Shown: positions 16,998-28,700 of the stretch, one piece after another
How the letters are laid out: each line of letters starts with the position of its first letter
How positions within the stretch are numbered: the first letter of the stretch is position 1
The notes under the pieces: generated by a model
What the model saw: only the letters and a program-made list of their open reading frames with translations
The model's database searches: none
What the model was told of the DNA's origin: nothing
Translations under genes and position numbers: made by a program
Assembly: GCF_004216535.1 (NCBI RefSeq)
Contig: NZ_SGWX01000001.1
Span: forward strand, 2,542,001-2,606,000
Reading direction: 5' to 3'
DNA from: Xylanimonas ulmi
Lineage (GTDB): Bacteria > Actinomycetota > Actinomycetes > Actinomycetales > Cellulomonadaceae
DNA length: 64,000 nucleotides

Positions 16998-17789
16998 TTA
17001 CCCGCGTCCGGCTGACGCCGAGTCGCGGCGGCGTTCGCGTGGCACGAGCGTAGGGCGGGGCTCGCGCAGCGGCACGACGAGCGTGTGCCGGTCGCCGCGC
17101 GTGCAACTCTGGGCGTACATGACGGGGACGTCGCCGCTGAAGGTGACACGTCGGGTGCGCAGCACCGCGTGCGGCAAGGTGACGTCGAGGAGCGCCGCCT
17201 CGCGGTCCGAGGCGAGGCCCGCCGCGATGGCGTCCTCACCCCAGGTCGGGGGCAGGTTCGCGGCGCGCAGGGCCGCGTACAGCGAGTCGGGCACACCGTC
17301 GTCGAGCAGCGCGGGGGCCACGTCCACGGGGATCCAGCTCTCCTCGATGGAGAACGGGAATCCGTCAGCCGTCCGCAGGCGCTCGAAGTGGTGCAGCCGC
17401 GCCCCGGGCTCGACGCCGAACGTGTCGACGAGCCAGGACTCGGCCTCGATGTCCTCGGCGAGCAGCACCAGCGCACCGGGCTCCAGCCCCCGGTGGCGCA
17501 TCTCCTCGCCGAAGGTGGTCAGCCGCAGCTCGAACTCGCTGTGCATGCGGTCCGCCACGAACGTCCCCCGGCCGTGCTCACGGCGCAGCGTGCCCTCGCT
17601 GACCAGACCGTCGATCGCTTGGCGCACGGTCATGCGGGAGATGCCGAACCTCTGGGTGAGGAACCGCTCGGACGGGATGAGGTCGCCCACCTGGAGCTCG
17701 TCGGCGATGAGCCGCTCCAGGTACTCACGCACCTGCAGGTGCTTGTAGGCGGTTATCGCCGGCCCGCTCGAGGACGTCGTGGGGATCAC
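16998..17789 (-). CDS. GntR-family (HutC/UTRA) regulator of GlcNAc use, DasR-like
   Basis: A 263-residue regulator. The N-terminal winged helix (about residues 15-85) contains SERFLTQRFGISRMTVRQAI, and the recognition helix is followed by the wing REHGRGTFV. A UTRA ligand-binding domain fills residues about 90-245. DasR/NagR members bind GlcN-6-P or GlcNAc-6-P and release dre operators. Two dre-like sites lie just upstream at 17844-17884, and the neighbours are GlcNAc PTS genes, so the assignment is well supported. It is the first gene of the minus-strand half and is probably self-regulated through the shared operators. It is divergent from the EIIC gene. Confidence 0.88.
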   Translation of the reverse strand: MIPTTSSSGPAITAYKHLQVREYLERLIADELQVGDLIPSERFLTQRFGISRMTVRQAIDGLVSEGTLRREHGRGTFVADRMHSEFELRLTTFGEEMRHRGLEPGALVLLAEDIEAESWLVDTFGVEPGARLHHFERLRTADGFPFSIEESWIPVDVAPALLDDGVPDSLYAALRAANLPPTWGEDAIAAGLASDREAALLDVTLPHAVLRTRRVTFSGDVPVMYAQSCTRGDRHTLVVPLREPRPTLVPRERRRDSASAGRG

Positions 17790-17843
17790 CTTCCTGGGGA
17801 TGAGACCGAACGACTACTCCGAGCCGTTCGAGTTGACACAGTA

Positions 17844-17859
17844 TCTGGTCTGGACCACC
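17844..17859. promoter_or_regulatory. dre-like operator 1
   Basis: TCTGGTCTGGACCACC resembles the DasR-responsive element AGTGGTCTAGACCACT known from Streptomyces. It is a near-palindrome between the divergent regulator and EIIC genes, and follows TTGACA at 17833-17838, a possible -35 box. Confidence 0.75.
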
Positions 17860-17868
17860 CTGGGCGCA

Positions 17869-17884
17869 AGTGGTCCAGACCAGA
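17869..17884. promoter_or_regulatory. dre-like operator 2
   Basis: AGTGGTCCAGACCAGA matches the dre consensus at nearly all positions. It lies 25 bases from the first site and 37 bases before the EIIC start, well placed to block transcription of the plus-strand operon. Confidence 0.8.
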
Positions 17885-17920
17885 CCTCTGCCAAGGCCCC
17901 ACGATCAGACCAAGGACGGT

Positions 17921-19209
<1,289 letters not shown>

Positions 19210-19210
<1 letters not shown>

Positions 19211-20916
19211 TGAGCGGCGAGACCCCCACGGGGGCGGCGTCCGGGACCACGCTGACCGGCGCGCCGGTCAGCCCCGGCGCCGCCGCCGGCGTCGTCGCGA
19301 CCATGCAGGCGCCGGTCGGTGAGCCCGCCGCGAGCCAGCTCACCGAGGCTGACGTCGAGGCGGCGGTCGCGCGGATCGCGGCGGCGTCGAGCGCCGTCCA
19401 GACGGAGCTCATGCGCCGCGCGCAGTCCGCCAAGGGCGCCGGCGTCGACGTGCTCACCGCGACGGCCGCCATGGCCGCCGACCCGATGCTCATCGGCGAC
19501 GCCACGCGCCGCGTGCGCGAGTCCCACCTGTGCCCCGAGCGGGCCGTGTGGGACGCCGCCGAGTCCGTGGCCGCGCAGCTCGAGACGCTCGGCCCGCCCC
19601 TGTCGGAGCGGGCGCGCGACGTGCGCGACGTGCGCGACCGCGTCATCGCCGACCTCACCGGCCGCCCCGCCCCCGGCGTGCCCGAGCCCGGCGAGCCGTT
19701 CGTGCTCGTCGCGGTCGACCTCGCCCCCGCCGACACCGCGCTGCTCGACCCCGACAGCGTGCTCGCCCTGGTCACCGCCGAGGGCGGCCCGACGTCGCAC
19801 ACCGCCATCCTCGCCCGGTCGCTCGGCATCCCCGCCGTGGTGGCCGTGGCCGGGGCGACCGCCCTGACCGACGGGCAGGTCGTCGTCGTGGACGGCACCG
19901 CCGGCACCGTCATGGTCAATCCGGACGAGGCCACCGTGGCGGCCGTGCGCGCCCGGCCGCGGCGCGCCGCGCGCACCTTCGACGGCGTCGGGCAGACCGC
20001 CGACGGCGTGCGGGTGCAGCTCCTGGCCAACGTCGCCGACCCCGAGGCCGCGCGCGCCGCGGCCACCTCCGGGGCCGAGGGCGTGGGGCTGTTCCGCACC
20101 GAGTTCTGCTTCCTGGGCCGGGCCACCGAGCCCACGGTCGCCGAACAGGTCGAGGCCTACCGCGGCGTGCTGGCCGCGTTCGCGGGCAAGAAGGTCGTGG
20201 TGCGCACGCTCGACGCGGGCGCCGACAAGCCGCTGCCGTTCGTCACCGCAGACTCCGAGCCGAACCCCGCCCTCGGCGTGCGCGGCCTGCGCACCGCGGC
20301 GGCCTACCCCGGCGTGCTCGACCGGCAGCTCGAGGCCATCGCCTCGGCCGCCGCGGCCGAGGACGCCGAGGTGTGGGTCATGGCGCCCATGGTGGCCACG
20401 GCCGACGAGGCCCGCGAGTTCGTCGCCTCGTGCCGCGCGCACGGCGTCACGACGGCCGGCGTCATGGTCGAGGTCCCGGCCGCGGCGCTGCGCTCGGCGG
20501 CGATCTTCGAGCACGCTCAGTTCGCCAGCCTCGGCACCAACGACCTGGTCCAGTACACGATGGCCGCCGACCGCATGCTCGGCGACCTCGCCGCGCTGTC
20601 CACCCCGTGGCAGCCGGCCGTGCTCGACCTGGTCAAGGCGACGTGCGACGGCGCGGTCGAGCGCCACCGCCCGGTCGGGGTGTGCGGCGAGGCCGCCGCC
20701 GACCCCGTGCTCGCCCCGGTGCTCGTGGGCCTCGGCGTCACGTCGCTGTCCATGACCCCGCGGGCCCTGCCCGACGTCGCCGCGGTGCTCGCCGCCGTCG
20801 ACTCGGCCGAGTGCCGGGAGCTGGCCGCGATCGCCCTGCGGCACGCCACCGCCAGGGCTGCGCGCGACGCCGTCCGCGAGCGCCTGCGCCCGGTGCTCGA
20901 ACCGCTCGGGCTGTGA
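19210..20916 (+). CDS. ptsI: PTS enzyme I (phosphoenolpyruvate-protein phosphotransferase)
   Basis: A 568-residue enzyme I, the first component of the PTS phosphorelay, transferring phosphate from PEP to HPr. The phosphohistidine is His197 in GGPTSHTAILARSLGIP. The PEP-binding C-terminal barrel has GVGLFRTEF, the VRTLDAGADKPLP segment and the cysteine-containing GVCGEAAADP. The ATG overlaps the EIIC stop codon (TGATG). Enzyme I is a general component, and its location inside a dre-flanked GlcNAc operon implies the whole PTS is tuned to amino sugar supply, as in Streptomyces. Confidence 0.95.
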
Positions 20917-20973
20917 CCTGGCCCCACGCCGGTCCGTCCAGCGCGCACTACCCGACCAACTGAAGGAAGACCG

Positions 20974-21243
20974 ATGCTCGAACGTCCTGTCACCGTCGCC
21001 ATCGCCGAGGGTCTGCACGCACGTCCCGCGGCGCTGTTCGCGCAGCTCGCCGCAAGCCAGCCCGTCGCGGTCCAGATCACGCGTCCCGGGGGCGACCCCG
21101 TGCCCGCGGCCAGCGTGTTGGGCGTCATGGCCCTGGGCGCCAAGGCCGGCGACCGGGTGACGCTGTTCGCTGAGGAGGACGACGCCGCCAGCGCCTCGCT
21201 GGAGACGCTGGCGCAGTTCCTCCAACAGCAGGAGATCGCCTGA
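20974..21243 (+). CDS. ptsH: PTS phosphocarrier protein HPr
   Basis: An 89-residue HPr. The phosphorylated residue is His15 in EGLHARPAA. Ser47, at the position of the HPr-kinase site, is present, but that kinase is normally absent from actinobacteria. It shuttles phosphate from enzyme I to EIIA. AAGGAAG lies before the ATG, and the stop overlaps the nagB start. It is 57 bases after ptsI in the same operon. Confidence 0.95.
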   Translation: MLERPVTVAIAEGLHARPAALFAQLAASQPVAVQITRPGGDPVPAASVLGVMALGAKAGDRVTLFAEEDDAASASLETLAQFLQQQEIA

Positions 21244-22025
21244 TGGAGGTCGTGATCGCTCCAGCCGGGAGGCTGGCCGTGCTCGCGGCCAACGCCATCG
21301 AGGCGCTGTTGCGGCGCAAGCCTGACGCGGTGCTCGGCCTGGCGACCGGGTCGAGCCCGCTGCGGGTCTACGACGAGCTGGCCCGTCGGCACGTCGAGGC
21401 GGGCCTGTCGTTCGCCCAGGCGCGCGGGTTCATGCTCGACGAGTACGTCGACCTGCCCACCGACCACCACGAGCGCTACCGCAACGTCATCGAGCGCGAG
21501 ATCGCCTCACGCGTCGAGTGGGCGCCCGAGCAGGTCTCGGGCCCGGACGGCGGCGCGGACGACCTGCCCGCCGCATGCGAGGCGTACGAGCGGGCCATCG
21601 CCGCGGCGGGCGGCGTGGACCTGCAACTGTTGGGTGTCGGCACCGACGGGCACATCGGGTTCAACGAGCCCGGCTCGTCGCTCGCCTCGCGCACGCGCAT
21701 CAAGACGCTGACGCACCAGACCCGGGCCGACAACGCCCGGTTCTTCGGCGGCGACGTCGACCTGGTGCCGCGCCACTGTGTGACGCAGGGGCTGGGCACC
21801 ATCATGGCGGCGCGTCACCTGGTGCTGCTGGCCACCGGCAAGCAGAAGGCCGAGGCCGTGCACCAGCTGGTCGAGGGGCCGGTCTCGGCGATGTGGCCGG
21901 CGTCGGTCATGCAGTTGCACCCGCACGCGACGGTGCTGGTCGACGACGCCGCGGCCTCACGGCTGCAGCTCGGCGACTACTACCGCCAGACGTACGCCGA
22001 CAAGCCCTCCTGGCAGGGCCTTTAG
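21243..22025 (+). CDS. nagB: Glucosamine-6-phosphate deaminase
   Basis: A 260-residue NagB of normal length. It converts glucosamine-6-phosphate to fructose-6-phosphate and ammonia. The substrate phosphate loop GLATGSSPLRVYDEL, the catalytic Asp66 in FMLDEYVD and the GTDGHIGFNEPGSS segment with Asp135, His137 and Glu142 are all present. Its ATG overlaps the HPr stop. It finishes the plus-strand operon, so imported GlcNAc-6-P still needs a deacetylase (NagA), which is not in this window and must be encoded elsewhere. A triple hairpin follows. Confidence 0.95.
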   Translation: MEVVIAPAGRLAVLAANAIEALLRRKPDAVLGLATGSSPLRVYDELARRHVEAGLSFAQARGFMLDEYVDLPTDHHERYRNVIEREIASRVEWAPEQVSGPDGGADDLPAACEAYERAIAAAGGVDLQLLGVGTDGHIGFNEPGSSLASRTRIKTLTHQTRADNARFFGGDVDLVPRHCVTQGLGTIMAARHLVLLATGKQKAEAVHQLVEGPVSAMWPASVMQLHPHATVLVDDAAASRLQLGDYYRQTYADKPSWQGL

Positions 22026-22027
22026 TC

Positions 22028-22143
22028 GCGGGCGTCCCGTCCACGCCCGCTGTCGCCGGTGGCCGGCGTCCCGTCAACGCCCGGCCACCGGAGACGCCGC
22101 GACGGCGGCCGGCCGCTCTCCGGGGGAGCGGCCGACCGCCGTC
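22028..22143. terminator. Three consecutive hairpins between nagB and the purine permease
   Basis: Stem-loops at 22028-22050 (GCGGGCGT with ACGCCCGC), 22056-22091 (CCGGTGGCC with GGCCACCGG) and 22101-22143 (GACGGCGG and CGGCCGCTC pairing with GGAGCGGCCG and CCGCCGTC). They sit between convergent genes and probably terminate both. No U-tract is seen. Confidence 0.7.
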
Positions 22144-22167
22144 GTCGGTTGTGGGTGGCGGGGTCGG

Positions 22168-23625
22168 TCAGAACCCGACCCAGTCGCGCAGCGGACCCTG
22201 CAGGAAGTACAGGACGAACAGCACGGCCGCGCCGTACAGGAACGGGTGCACCGCCTTGCCCTTGCCCACCACGAGCTTGATGACCACGTACGAGATGATG
22301 CCCGCGCCGATGCCCGCGGTGATCGAGTAGGTGAACGGCATGAGCACGATCGTCAGGAACGCGGGCAGCGCGACCTCGTGGTTCTTCCAGTCGATGCCGG
22401 TGACCTGCGTGAGCATGAGGAAGCCGACGACGACGAGGGCCGGGGTCGCGGCCTCGTAGGGCACCATCTCGACCACGGGCGCCGCGAACATCGCGAGCAG
22501 GAACGCCAGGCCCGTGACCACCGACGCCAGGCCCGTGCGGGCGCCGTCGCCGACGCCCGCGGCCGACTCGATGTACGAGGTGTTCGAGGACACCGAGCCC
22601 ACACCACCCGCGGCGGCGGCGACCGAGTCCACGATGAGGATCTGGCGCGTCTTGGGCGGGTTGCCCTCGGCGTCGAGCAGACCGGCCTCGCCGCCGACGG
22701 CCACCATGGTGCCCATCGTGTCGAAGAAGTCGGCCAGCATGAGCGTGAAGACCAGCAGGATCACCGCGACGACGCCGATGTTGCGGAACGAGCCAAGCAG
22801 CGAGAAGTTGCCGAGGATGCCGAAGCTGGGCAGGCCCCAGCCGTCGGCCAACTGCGGGATGTTGAGCTTCCAGCCGCCCGGGTTGTCGGCCGACTGCCCG
22901 CCGAGCGAGCCGATGGCCTCCACGACGACCGCGAGCACGGTGCCCGCGACGATGGCGATGAGGATCGCGCCGCGCACCTTGCGGATCATGAGGATGATCG
23001 CCAGGAACAGGCCGATGACGAACACAAAGATCGGCCACGAGCTCAGTGAGCCGCCGATGCCCAGTTCGACGGGCGTGGCGAGCGAGGCGGGGATGCGCAC
23101 GAAGCCCGCGTCCACGAACCCGATGAACGCGATGAACAGGCCGATGCCGACCGAGATCGCGACCTTGATCTCGTGCGGCACAGCCTTGAAGACCGCCTCA
23201 CGGAACCCGGTGAGCACCAGGATCAGGATGATGAGGCCTTCGAGCACGATGATGCCCATGGCGTCGGCCCAGGTCATGCCCGGGATGGTGGCGATCGAGT
23301 AGGCGACGACGGCGTTGAGGCCGAGGCCGGCGGCGAGCGCGAGCGGGAAGTTCGCGAACACGCCCATGAGGATGGTCATGACGCCCGCGACCAACGCCGT
23401 GACGGCGGCGATCTGGGCGGTGTCGCCTCCGGCGAGCAGCTCACCCGTGCCGTCCGGGACGTTGCCCAGGATGATCGGGTTGAGCACGATGATGTACGCC
23501 ATCGCGAAGAAGGTGACGAGGCCGCCGCGGATCTCGGTCCCGATGGTCGAGCCGCGTTCGGTGATCTTGAAGAAGCGATCGATCGCGCCCAGCCCGTTGG
23601 CCGGCGCGGTGGTCGTGTTGGCCAT
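22168..23625 (-). CDS. NCS2/AzgA-family purine permease (adenine/guanine/hypoxanthine)
   Basis: A 485-residue permease with about 12-14 hydrophobic segments. Features of the AzgA subfamily (PbuG/AdeQ type) include FFAMAYIIVLNPIIL, ADFFDTMGTMVAVG and SVSSNTSYIESAAGVGDGAR. It imports purine bases with protons. The ATG at 23625 is chosen because the protein begins MANTTTAPANGLGAID, the usual place relative to FFKI; the longer open frame upstream is not conserved in type. It is transcribed convergently with nagB and alone. Xanthine/uracil specificity is less likely. Confidence 0.92.
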   Translation of the reverse strand: MANTTTAPANGLGAIDRFFKITERGSTIGTEIRGGLVTFFAMAYIIVLNPIILGNVPDGTGELLAGGDTAQIAAVTALVAGVMTILMGVFANFPLALAAGLGLNAVVAYSIATIPGMTWADAMGIIVLEGLIILILVLTGFREAVFKAVPHEIKVAISVGIGLFIAFIGFVDAGFVRIPASLATPVELGIGGSLSSWPIFVFVIGLFLAIILMIRKVRGAILIAIVAGTVLAVVVEAIGSLGGQSADNPGGWKLNIPQLADGWGLPSFGILGNFSLLGSFRNIGVVAVILLVFTLMLADFFDTMGTMVAVGGEAGLLDAEGNPPKTRQILIVDSVAAAAGGVGSVSSNTSYIESAAGVGDGARTGLASVVTGLAFLLAMFAAPVVEMVPYEAATPALVVVGFLMLTQVTGIDWKNHEVALPAFLTIVLMPFTYSITAGIGAGIISYVVIKLVVGKGKAVHPFLYGAAVLFVLYFLQGPLRDWVGF

Positions 23626-23732
23626 GCGCACATGGTGCCAGTCGCGTGAAGGAGCCGTGAAACCGATGTCGGCGTGGCGCGCACAGCCGCCTGCGCGCCC
23701 CGCCAGCCCCAGCCCGGCCCAGCCCGCCGCGC

Positions 23733-25229
23733 TCAGTAGGCGCCGGCGCCGCCGAACACGGCCTTGGCCGTGCGCGCGAGGATCATCAGGTCGCCGAACG
23801 GCGTCCAGTTCTCGGCGTAGTACACGTCGAGCCGCACGCACTCCTCCCACGGCAGGTCGGAGCGTCCGCCCACCTGCCACAGGCCCGTCAGGCCCGGCTT
23901 GACCAGCAGCCGACGGCGCATGCGCGCCTCGTACTTACTGACCTCCGACGGCAGCGGCGGGCGCGGGCCCACCAGGCTCATATTGCCCGACAGCACGTTG
24001 AACAACTGCGGCAGCTCATCGATCGAATAGCGGCGCAGCACCCGGCCGACCGGCGTCACGCGCGGGTCGTCGCGGCGCTTGAACAGCACGCCGGCGCCGT
24101 CGTCGCCGTCGGCCGCGACCTGGGCGACCATGCGCTCGGCGCCCACGACCATGGTGCGGAACTTGAGCATGCGGAACGTGCGCCCGCCGCGCCCCACCCG
24201 ATCCTGCCGGAAGAACACCGGACCCTTGCTGGTCGCCTTGACGGCCACCGCCGTCACCACCAGGACCGGCAGCACCAGCACCGTCAGCATGGCCGCGCCC
24301 GCCCAGTCCATGACCGCCTTGAGCAGGAACTTCGGCCCGGCGAACCGCGGGGCGTCCACATGCAGCAGGCTCACCCCCGCCGCGGGTGTGACCGTGATGC
24401 GCGGCCCGGCGACGTCGGCCAACTCGGCCGTGAGCATGAGGTCCACGCCCACCGGCTCCAGCTCCCAGCCCAGGCGGCGCACGACGTCGGCCGTGACCGC
24501 GTCCGAGCCGCTGACGGCGACGCAGTCGGCGCCGACCTGCGCCGCGATGGCGCCGGCCGTCTTGAGGTCGCCCAGCACGGGCACGCCGTCGATCTCCTCG
24601 CCCGCGCGCACCGTGCCGGACGGGACGCACACGCCCACGACGCGGTAGCCCGAACTGGGCCGGCCGTTCATCTCGCGGATCAGGCGCTCGGCCTGGTCCC
24701 GCAGGCCGATGGCCAGCACCGCCGTCGTCATGTGCCGCTCGGTGCGGTGGCGGTGCAGCCAGCCCCGCCACGCGTACCGCGTCGCGAGCAGACCGACCAG
24801 CCCGACCGGCAGCGCGACCACCAGGTAGGTGCGGGCGCCCTCCATCTTGATCAGGAACGCCACGACGGCGACGAGGCTGAACAGCTTCCAGGACGCGTCG
24901 AACACGCGGTGGAACTCCAACGGCCCCGAGCCGAAGGTGCGCGGGTCGTACGTCCTGTCGGCGGCCAGCGCCACGTACCACAGCAGGCCGAGCACGGCGG
25001 CTGTCGCGACGCGCGTGGCCGGACCTGCGGAGACGTGCGCCTCGCCCGCGTGAACCCACGCGGCGAGCGCGACCGAGGCGACGATGACGAGCACGTCGGT
25101 CATCGCGAGGCGGCGGCGGTAGGCCCGGTACCACGGGCTCAGCCCGAAGGCGGCCCGGGTCATCTGCAGGCCGCGGGCGCGCAATGCCGCACGTGGGCTT
25201 GCGAGGTGGCTCTGAGTGACGGTGCTCAC
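23733..25229 (-). CDS. Polyprenyl-phosphate sugar-1-phosphate transferase (WbaP/WcaJ type)
   Basis: A 498-residue membrane enzyme that starts lipid-linked glycan assembly by transferring a sugar phosphate to undecaprenyl phosphate. The N-terminal half has about four membrane helices and a CoA-binding-like nucleotide fold (about 150-280). A single helix near 300 precedes the catalytic domain with RTFRMLKFRTMV, SIDELPQLFNVLSGNMSLVG, PRPPLPSEV and KPGLTGLWQVGGRS. The GTG at 25229 has AAGGGGAT before it. It could prime the polysaccharide made by the left-hand locus, but it lies about 8 kb away across the PTS genes. The sugar specificity is not readable. Confidence 0.92.
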   Translation of the reverse strand: MSTVTQSHLASPRAALRARGLQMTRAAFGLSPWYRAYRRRLAMTDVLVIVASVALAAWVHAGEAHVSAGPATRVATAAVLGLLWYVALAADRTYDPRTFGSGPLEFHRVFDASWKLFSLVAVVAFLIKMEGARTYLVVALPVGLVGLLATRYAWRGWLHRHRTERHMTTAVLAIGLRDQAERLIREMNGRPSSGYRVVGVCVPSGTVRAGEEIDGVPVLGDLKTAGAIAAQVGADCVAVSGSDAVTADVVRRLGWELEPVGVDLMLTAELADVAGPRITVTPAAGVSLLHVDAPRFAGPKFLLKAVMDWAGAAMLTVLVLPVLVVTAVAVKATSKGPVFFRQDRVGRGGRTFRMLKFRTMVVGAERMVAQVAADGDDGAGVLFKRRDDPRVTPVGRVLRRYSIDELPQLFNVLSGNMSLVGPRPPLPSEVSKYEARMRRRLLVKPGLTGLWQVGGRSDLPWEECVRLDVYYAENWTPFGDLMILARTAKAVFGGAGAY

Positions 25230-25444
25230 GCGATCCCCTTGCGTGGAGGCTGGTGTTCCCGACTCTAGGGCTGCTCCCACACGTCCCGGCAGGCGCATCG
25301 GGGCCTTTCACCCTGGCCCCCAGCGCAGTTCACCCGCGTCATCCGGCGGCGGCGATCGCGGTGTGCCGGGTCCGAGCGCGACGCGTCACAGGTCGCGGGG
25401 AGCGAGCCCGGCGGCGGCGCGATCCCGCGCCCTAGACTGGCGGC

Positions 25445-25681
25445 GTGCCCTCGCTCGTGCGCATCCTCACCCACCCCGAGTCGCGTCGTCCGGGGCCGCC
25501 GCCGCTGAACGTCGACCTGCGCAAGGTCGTGCTCGCGGGCCTCGCGGCGTGGGCGCTCGCCCTCATCGTCGCGGTGATCCTCGTCGTGGCCGACGTCCAG
25601 GAGTGGCCGGCGATCGCGGTGTGCGTCAGCGGCCTCGCCCTCGGTGGCCTGGGCCTCCTGTGGGCCCGCAAGCAGCGCTGA
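25445..25681 (+). CDS. Small membrane protein, DUF2530 family
   Basis: A 78-residue protein beginning at a GTG. Two hydrophobic helices (about 27-50 and 55-73) are preceded by the PPPLNVDLRKVVLAG segment typical of DUF2530, an actinobacterial family with no established role. It ends in a basic tail WARKQR, predicted cytoplasmic. It is divergent from the sugar transferase and convergent with the GHKL ATPase gene, so it is probably transcribed alone. Confidence 0.7.
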   Translation: MPSLVRILTHPESRRPGPPPLNVDLRKVVLAGLAAWALALIVAVILVVADVQEWPAIAVCVSGLALGGLGLLWARKQR

Positions 25682-25710
25682 CCCCGACCGCAGGCTCAAT
25701 CACCGCGGGC

Positions 25711-28700
25711 TCAACCGCCCCAGGCGAGCGACGTCCACACCGCCTGCGCATCCTCCGGCTGCGCCAGCGCTCGCGCCAGGGCCGCCGCCAGGTGCGGGGC
25801 GCCGAGCAAGTCCGCGAGCGCCCCGGCCAGCGCGTCCTCGCTCGTGGCGTGCGCGACGCCGTCGTGCGCCCAGTACGCGACCGGCACGCCCGCGACCGTG
25901 AGGCGGTCGTGGCGGCGCCACGACGCGGGCAGGCGCGGGTCGAGCGCCGCGACGCGCGCGTCGATCGGCTGCGGCTCACCACCGCCGTCGTGCCCGAAGT
26001 CCTGCCCGGCGTCGCCGGGCGCGGTGTCCGGCGCCCGATCCTGGGCCACCGGGAGGTCGAGCAGGTCCGCGAGCGCGTCGACGGCGCCGGGCGGCGCCGG
26101 GAGCACCGGCCCGAGCTGGGCCCAACGCGAGGCGGGGGCGACGACGACGTCGTCCGCGTCGGCCACCACGATGGCCCCGCCGCGGAGGGCAGGCAACCGG
26201 TCGGGCAGCGAGGCCAGTGCGCTCGCGCGGGCCTCGGGGGCGAGGTCGGCGGCGATCGCCGCGAGCCCACGCCACACGGCGAACGCGTCGGCCAAGGGCA
26301 GCGAGGCGCCCACGGGTGGGAGCGCGTCGAGCACGGTCGGCCAGTCGTCGGGGCCGACGTCACCGAGCGAGCCGACACCGCCGAGCGCGCGCAGCGCCTC
26401 GTCGTCGAGCCCGCGCGCCGCGGCGGGGACCGGGGGCAGGAGCGGGACGTCGTCGTGCAGTGCGAACGGCGCGCCCAGGCGCCGCCGCAGCCACCACGCG
26501 GTGTACGACGGCGCGGGTCCCGCGCCGCGCCGGGCGCCGGCGCCGGGGCGTGGGGCCGCGAGCAGCGTGCGGCGCAGGTCCGGGTCGGAGGCGATGCGGG
26601 CGAGCGCGTCGGGCCAGGATCCTTCCGCGACGGCGTCGAGGTCGGCGACGGCGTCGAGCTCGTCGAACAGGACGTCGGGGCCCCAGTGGTCGGCGAGCGC
26701 GCCGAGGTAGTCGGACCAGCCCGCGAGCCATCCCGCGGGGTCGTCCTCGTTGGCCGGGTCGGGCTCGTCGTCGGGGCCTGGCGTGACGACGTCGCGCACG
26801 GTGTACAGGTCGAGCCCGTCATGGGTGCCCGCGGCCCGCAGCGCGGCGGCGCCGAAGGCCGCGACCTCGCGCGGGTCGACGACGTCGAGGGCGTCGAGGT
26901 GGGTGGCGGCCCACGATCCCGGCAGCGCGGTCTCGCGCAGGGCTGCGAGCCCGCCGGCGACCACCCGCACGGGCATCTCGCCCACCCAGAACGGCGCGCC
27001 GCCTGAGCCTGAGCCTGCGCCAGAGCCCGCGCCCGCGCCCGCGCCCGCGAGCCAGAGGACCGCGTCGACGACGTCGGGCGCGCCGTCGGCGTCGAGCCCG
27101 CTGCCCCGCCCCGCGCGCTCGAAGGACACCGGGCCGGGCTCGCCGCCAGCGTCGAGCGCCTCCTGGGCCGCGGCGAGCGCCGTCGAGCGCACGGCCGGGT
27201 CCGCGAGCACCGCGCGCGGGTCGAACGGCGCCGCGCCGACACGCTCAAGCACGGGGTGCGTGGCCTCGGGGTGCACGACTCGCACGCCCAACGCCTCGGC
27301 CGCGCGCAACGCCGACGCCGCGGCGTCGGTCCCCTGCGGGTGCGGCCGCGCCGCGGCGGACGATCCAGTCGGCTCCGACGCGGTCGCCGGCATCACCAGC
27401 CCGCGCGCGCCGTGCGCCACGCGCCCATCCGCGAGCGGCACCGCGGCGCCCGCAAGCGCCTCACGGACCGCGGGGTCCGCCGCATGCGGCGCGAGCGCCG
27501 CGTAGACCGCCCGCCACTGCGCCGGCGCCATCCCACTCGGCAGGTCCTCAAGCAGGTCGGCCACCGGCGCCACCCGCGCGCCCAGGCGCCGGGCCGTGGT
27601 GTGCAGGGGCGTCGCGAGCGGAACCGCGCCGAGCACCGCGGCGACGTCGGCGTCCTGGCCGAGCGGCCCGACGAGCAGCACCGCGTCGCGTGGCGCGATC
27701 AGCGCGCCGTCGCCTGCGGGCAGCAGCGGCGTCGTGCGCAGCGCGTCGATGGCCGCCTCGCGGATCGCCGCGTCGACCTCGCCCGCCGGCAGGTCGCCCG
27801 GGACCAGGGCGAGCGCCTGCGCGCCGTGCTCGGCGGCGACGTCGGCGAGCAGCGCCGCGTACGCGCGCCCCGCCGCGGCCGCGAGGCGCTCGGTCGCGCG
27901 GCCGGGCAGCACGCGGCGGCGGCCCGGGTCGACCGGGAAGGTCGCCACCAGCAGGGCCGGGAACGTCAGCGGCACGTCGGTCGGGGTGGGCGCGTACAGC
28001 ACCCCGCGCCGCGAGGGCGCCGCGTCACCCGTCGACCCGAGCGCGCCGCCGCTCGACGCGGACCGCGGCAGCGCCCAGACCAGCGACCACGCGGTGCGGC
28101 GCTGCTCGGTGGGCAGGTCCGCGACGTCGTCGGCCGCGAGCTCGCCGTCGGCGTGGCGCGTGAGCCACCGGGACCCGACGTCGTCGAGCATGCGGCGACC
28201 CTCGCCGTCGACCTCGATCACCACCTGGGCGAGCGCGGGCAGCGCGAGCAGCAGCGCGTCGTCGACGGCGTCGAGTTGGGCGCGCACGGCCTCGACGGCC
28301 TCGCGGTCGCGCAGCGTGAGCTCGACGACGGCGCCGTCGCCCGGCGCGGGCTCGGCCGCGAAGGGCAGGCGCAGCACCGCGAGATGGCCGGGCGGCGTGT
28401 CGATCCCGGCCTCGCTGACCTGGGCGCGCGTCGCCGCGGCGGAGAACCGCACACCGCCCGTCGCCGAGCGGATCGTCACGTCGTCGCTCACGGCGCGCAC
28501 CGCGGCGAACCCGACGCCGAATCGGCCGACCTGGCCGGCGCCCTTCGACGACGCGCGCAACGAGGCGAGCGAGGCGACGGCGTCGGCGTCGAGCGGGGCG
28601 CCGGTGTTGGCGGCGCGCAGCACCGGCGCGTCGCCGGACTCGTCAAGCCTCAGCGTGAGGCGGCCGGGCACACCCGCGCGGGCCGCGGCGTCGGCAGCGT

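Noticed and set aside
24016-25311. Long minus-strand frame of 431 codons
   Set aside because: It is the out-of-frame shadow of the sugar-transferase gene in high-GC DNA; composition is Arg/Gly/Ala-rich with no family signal.
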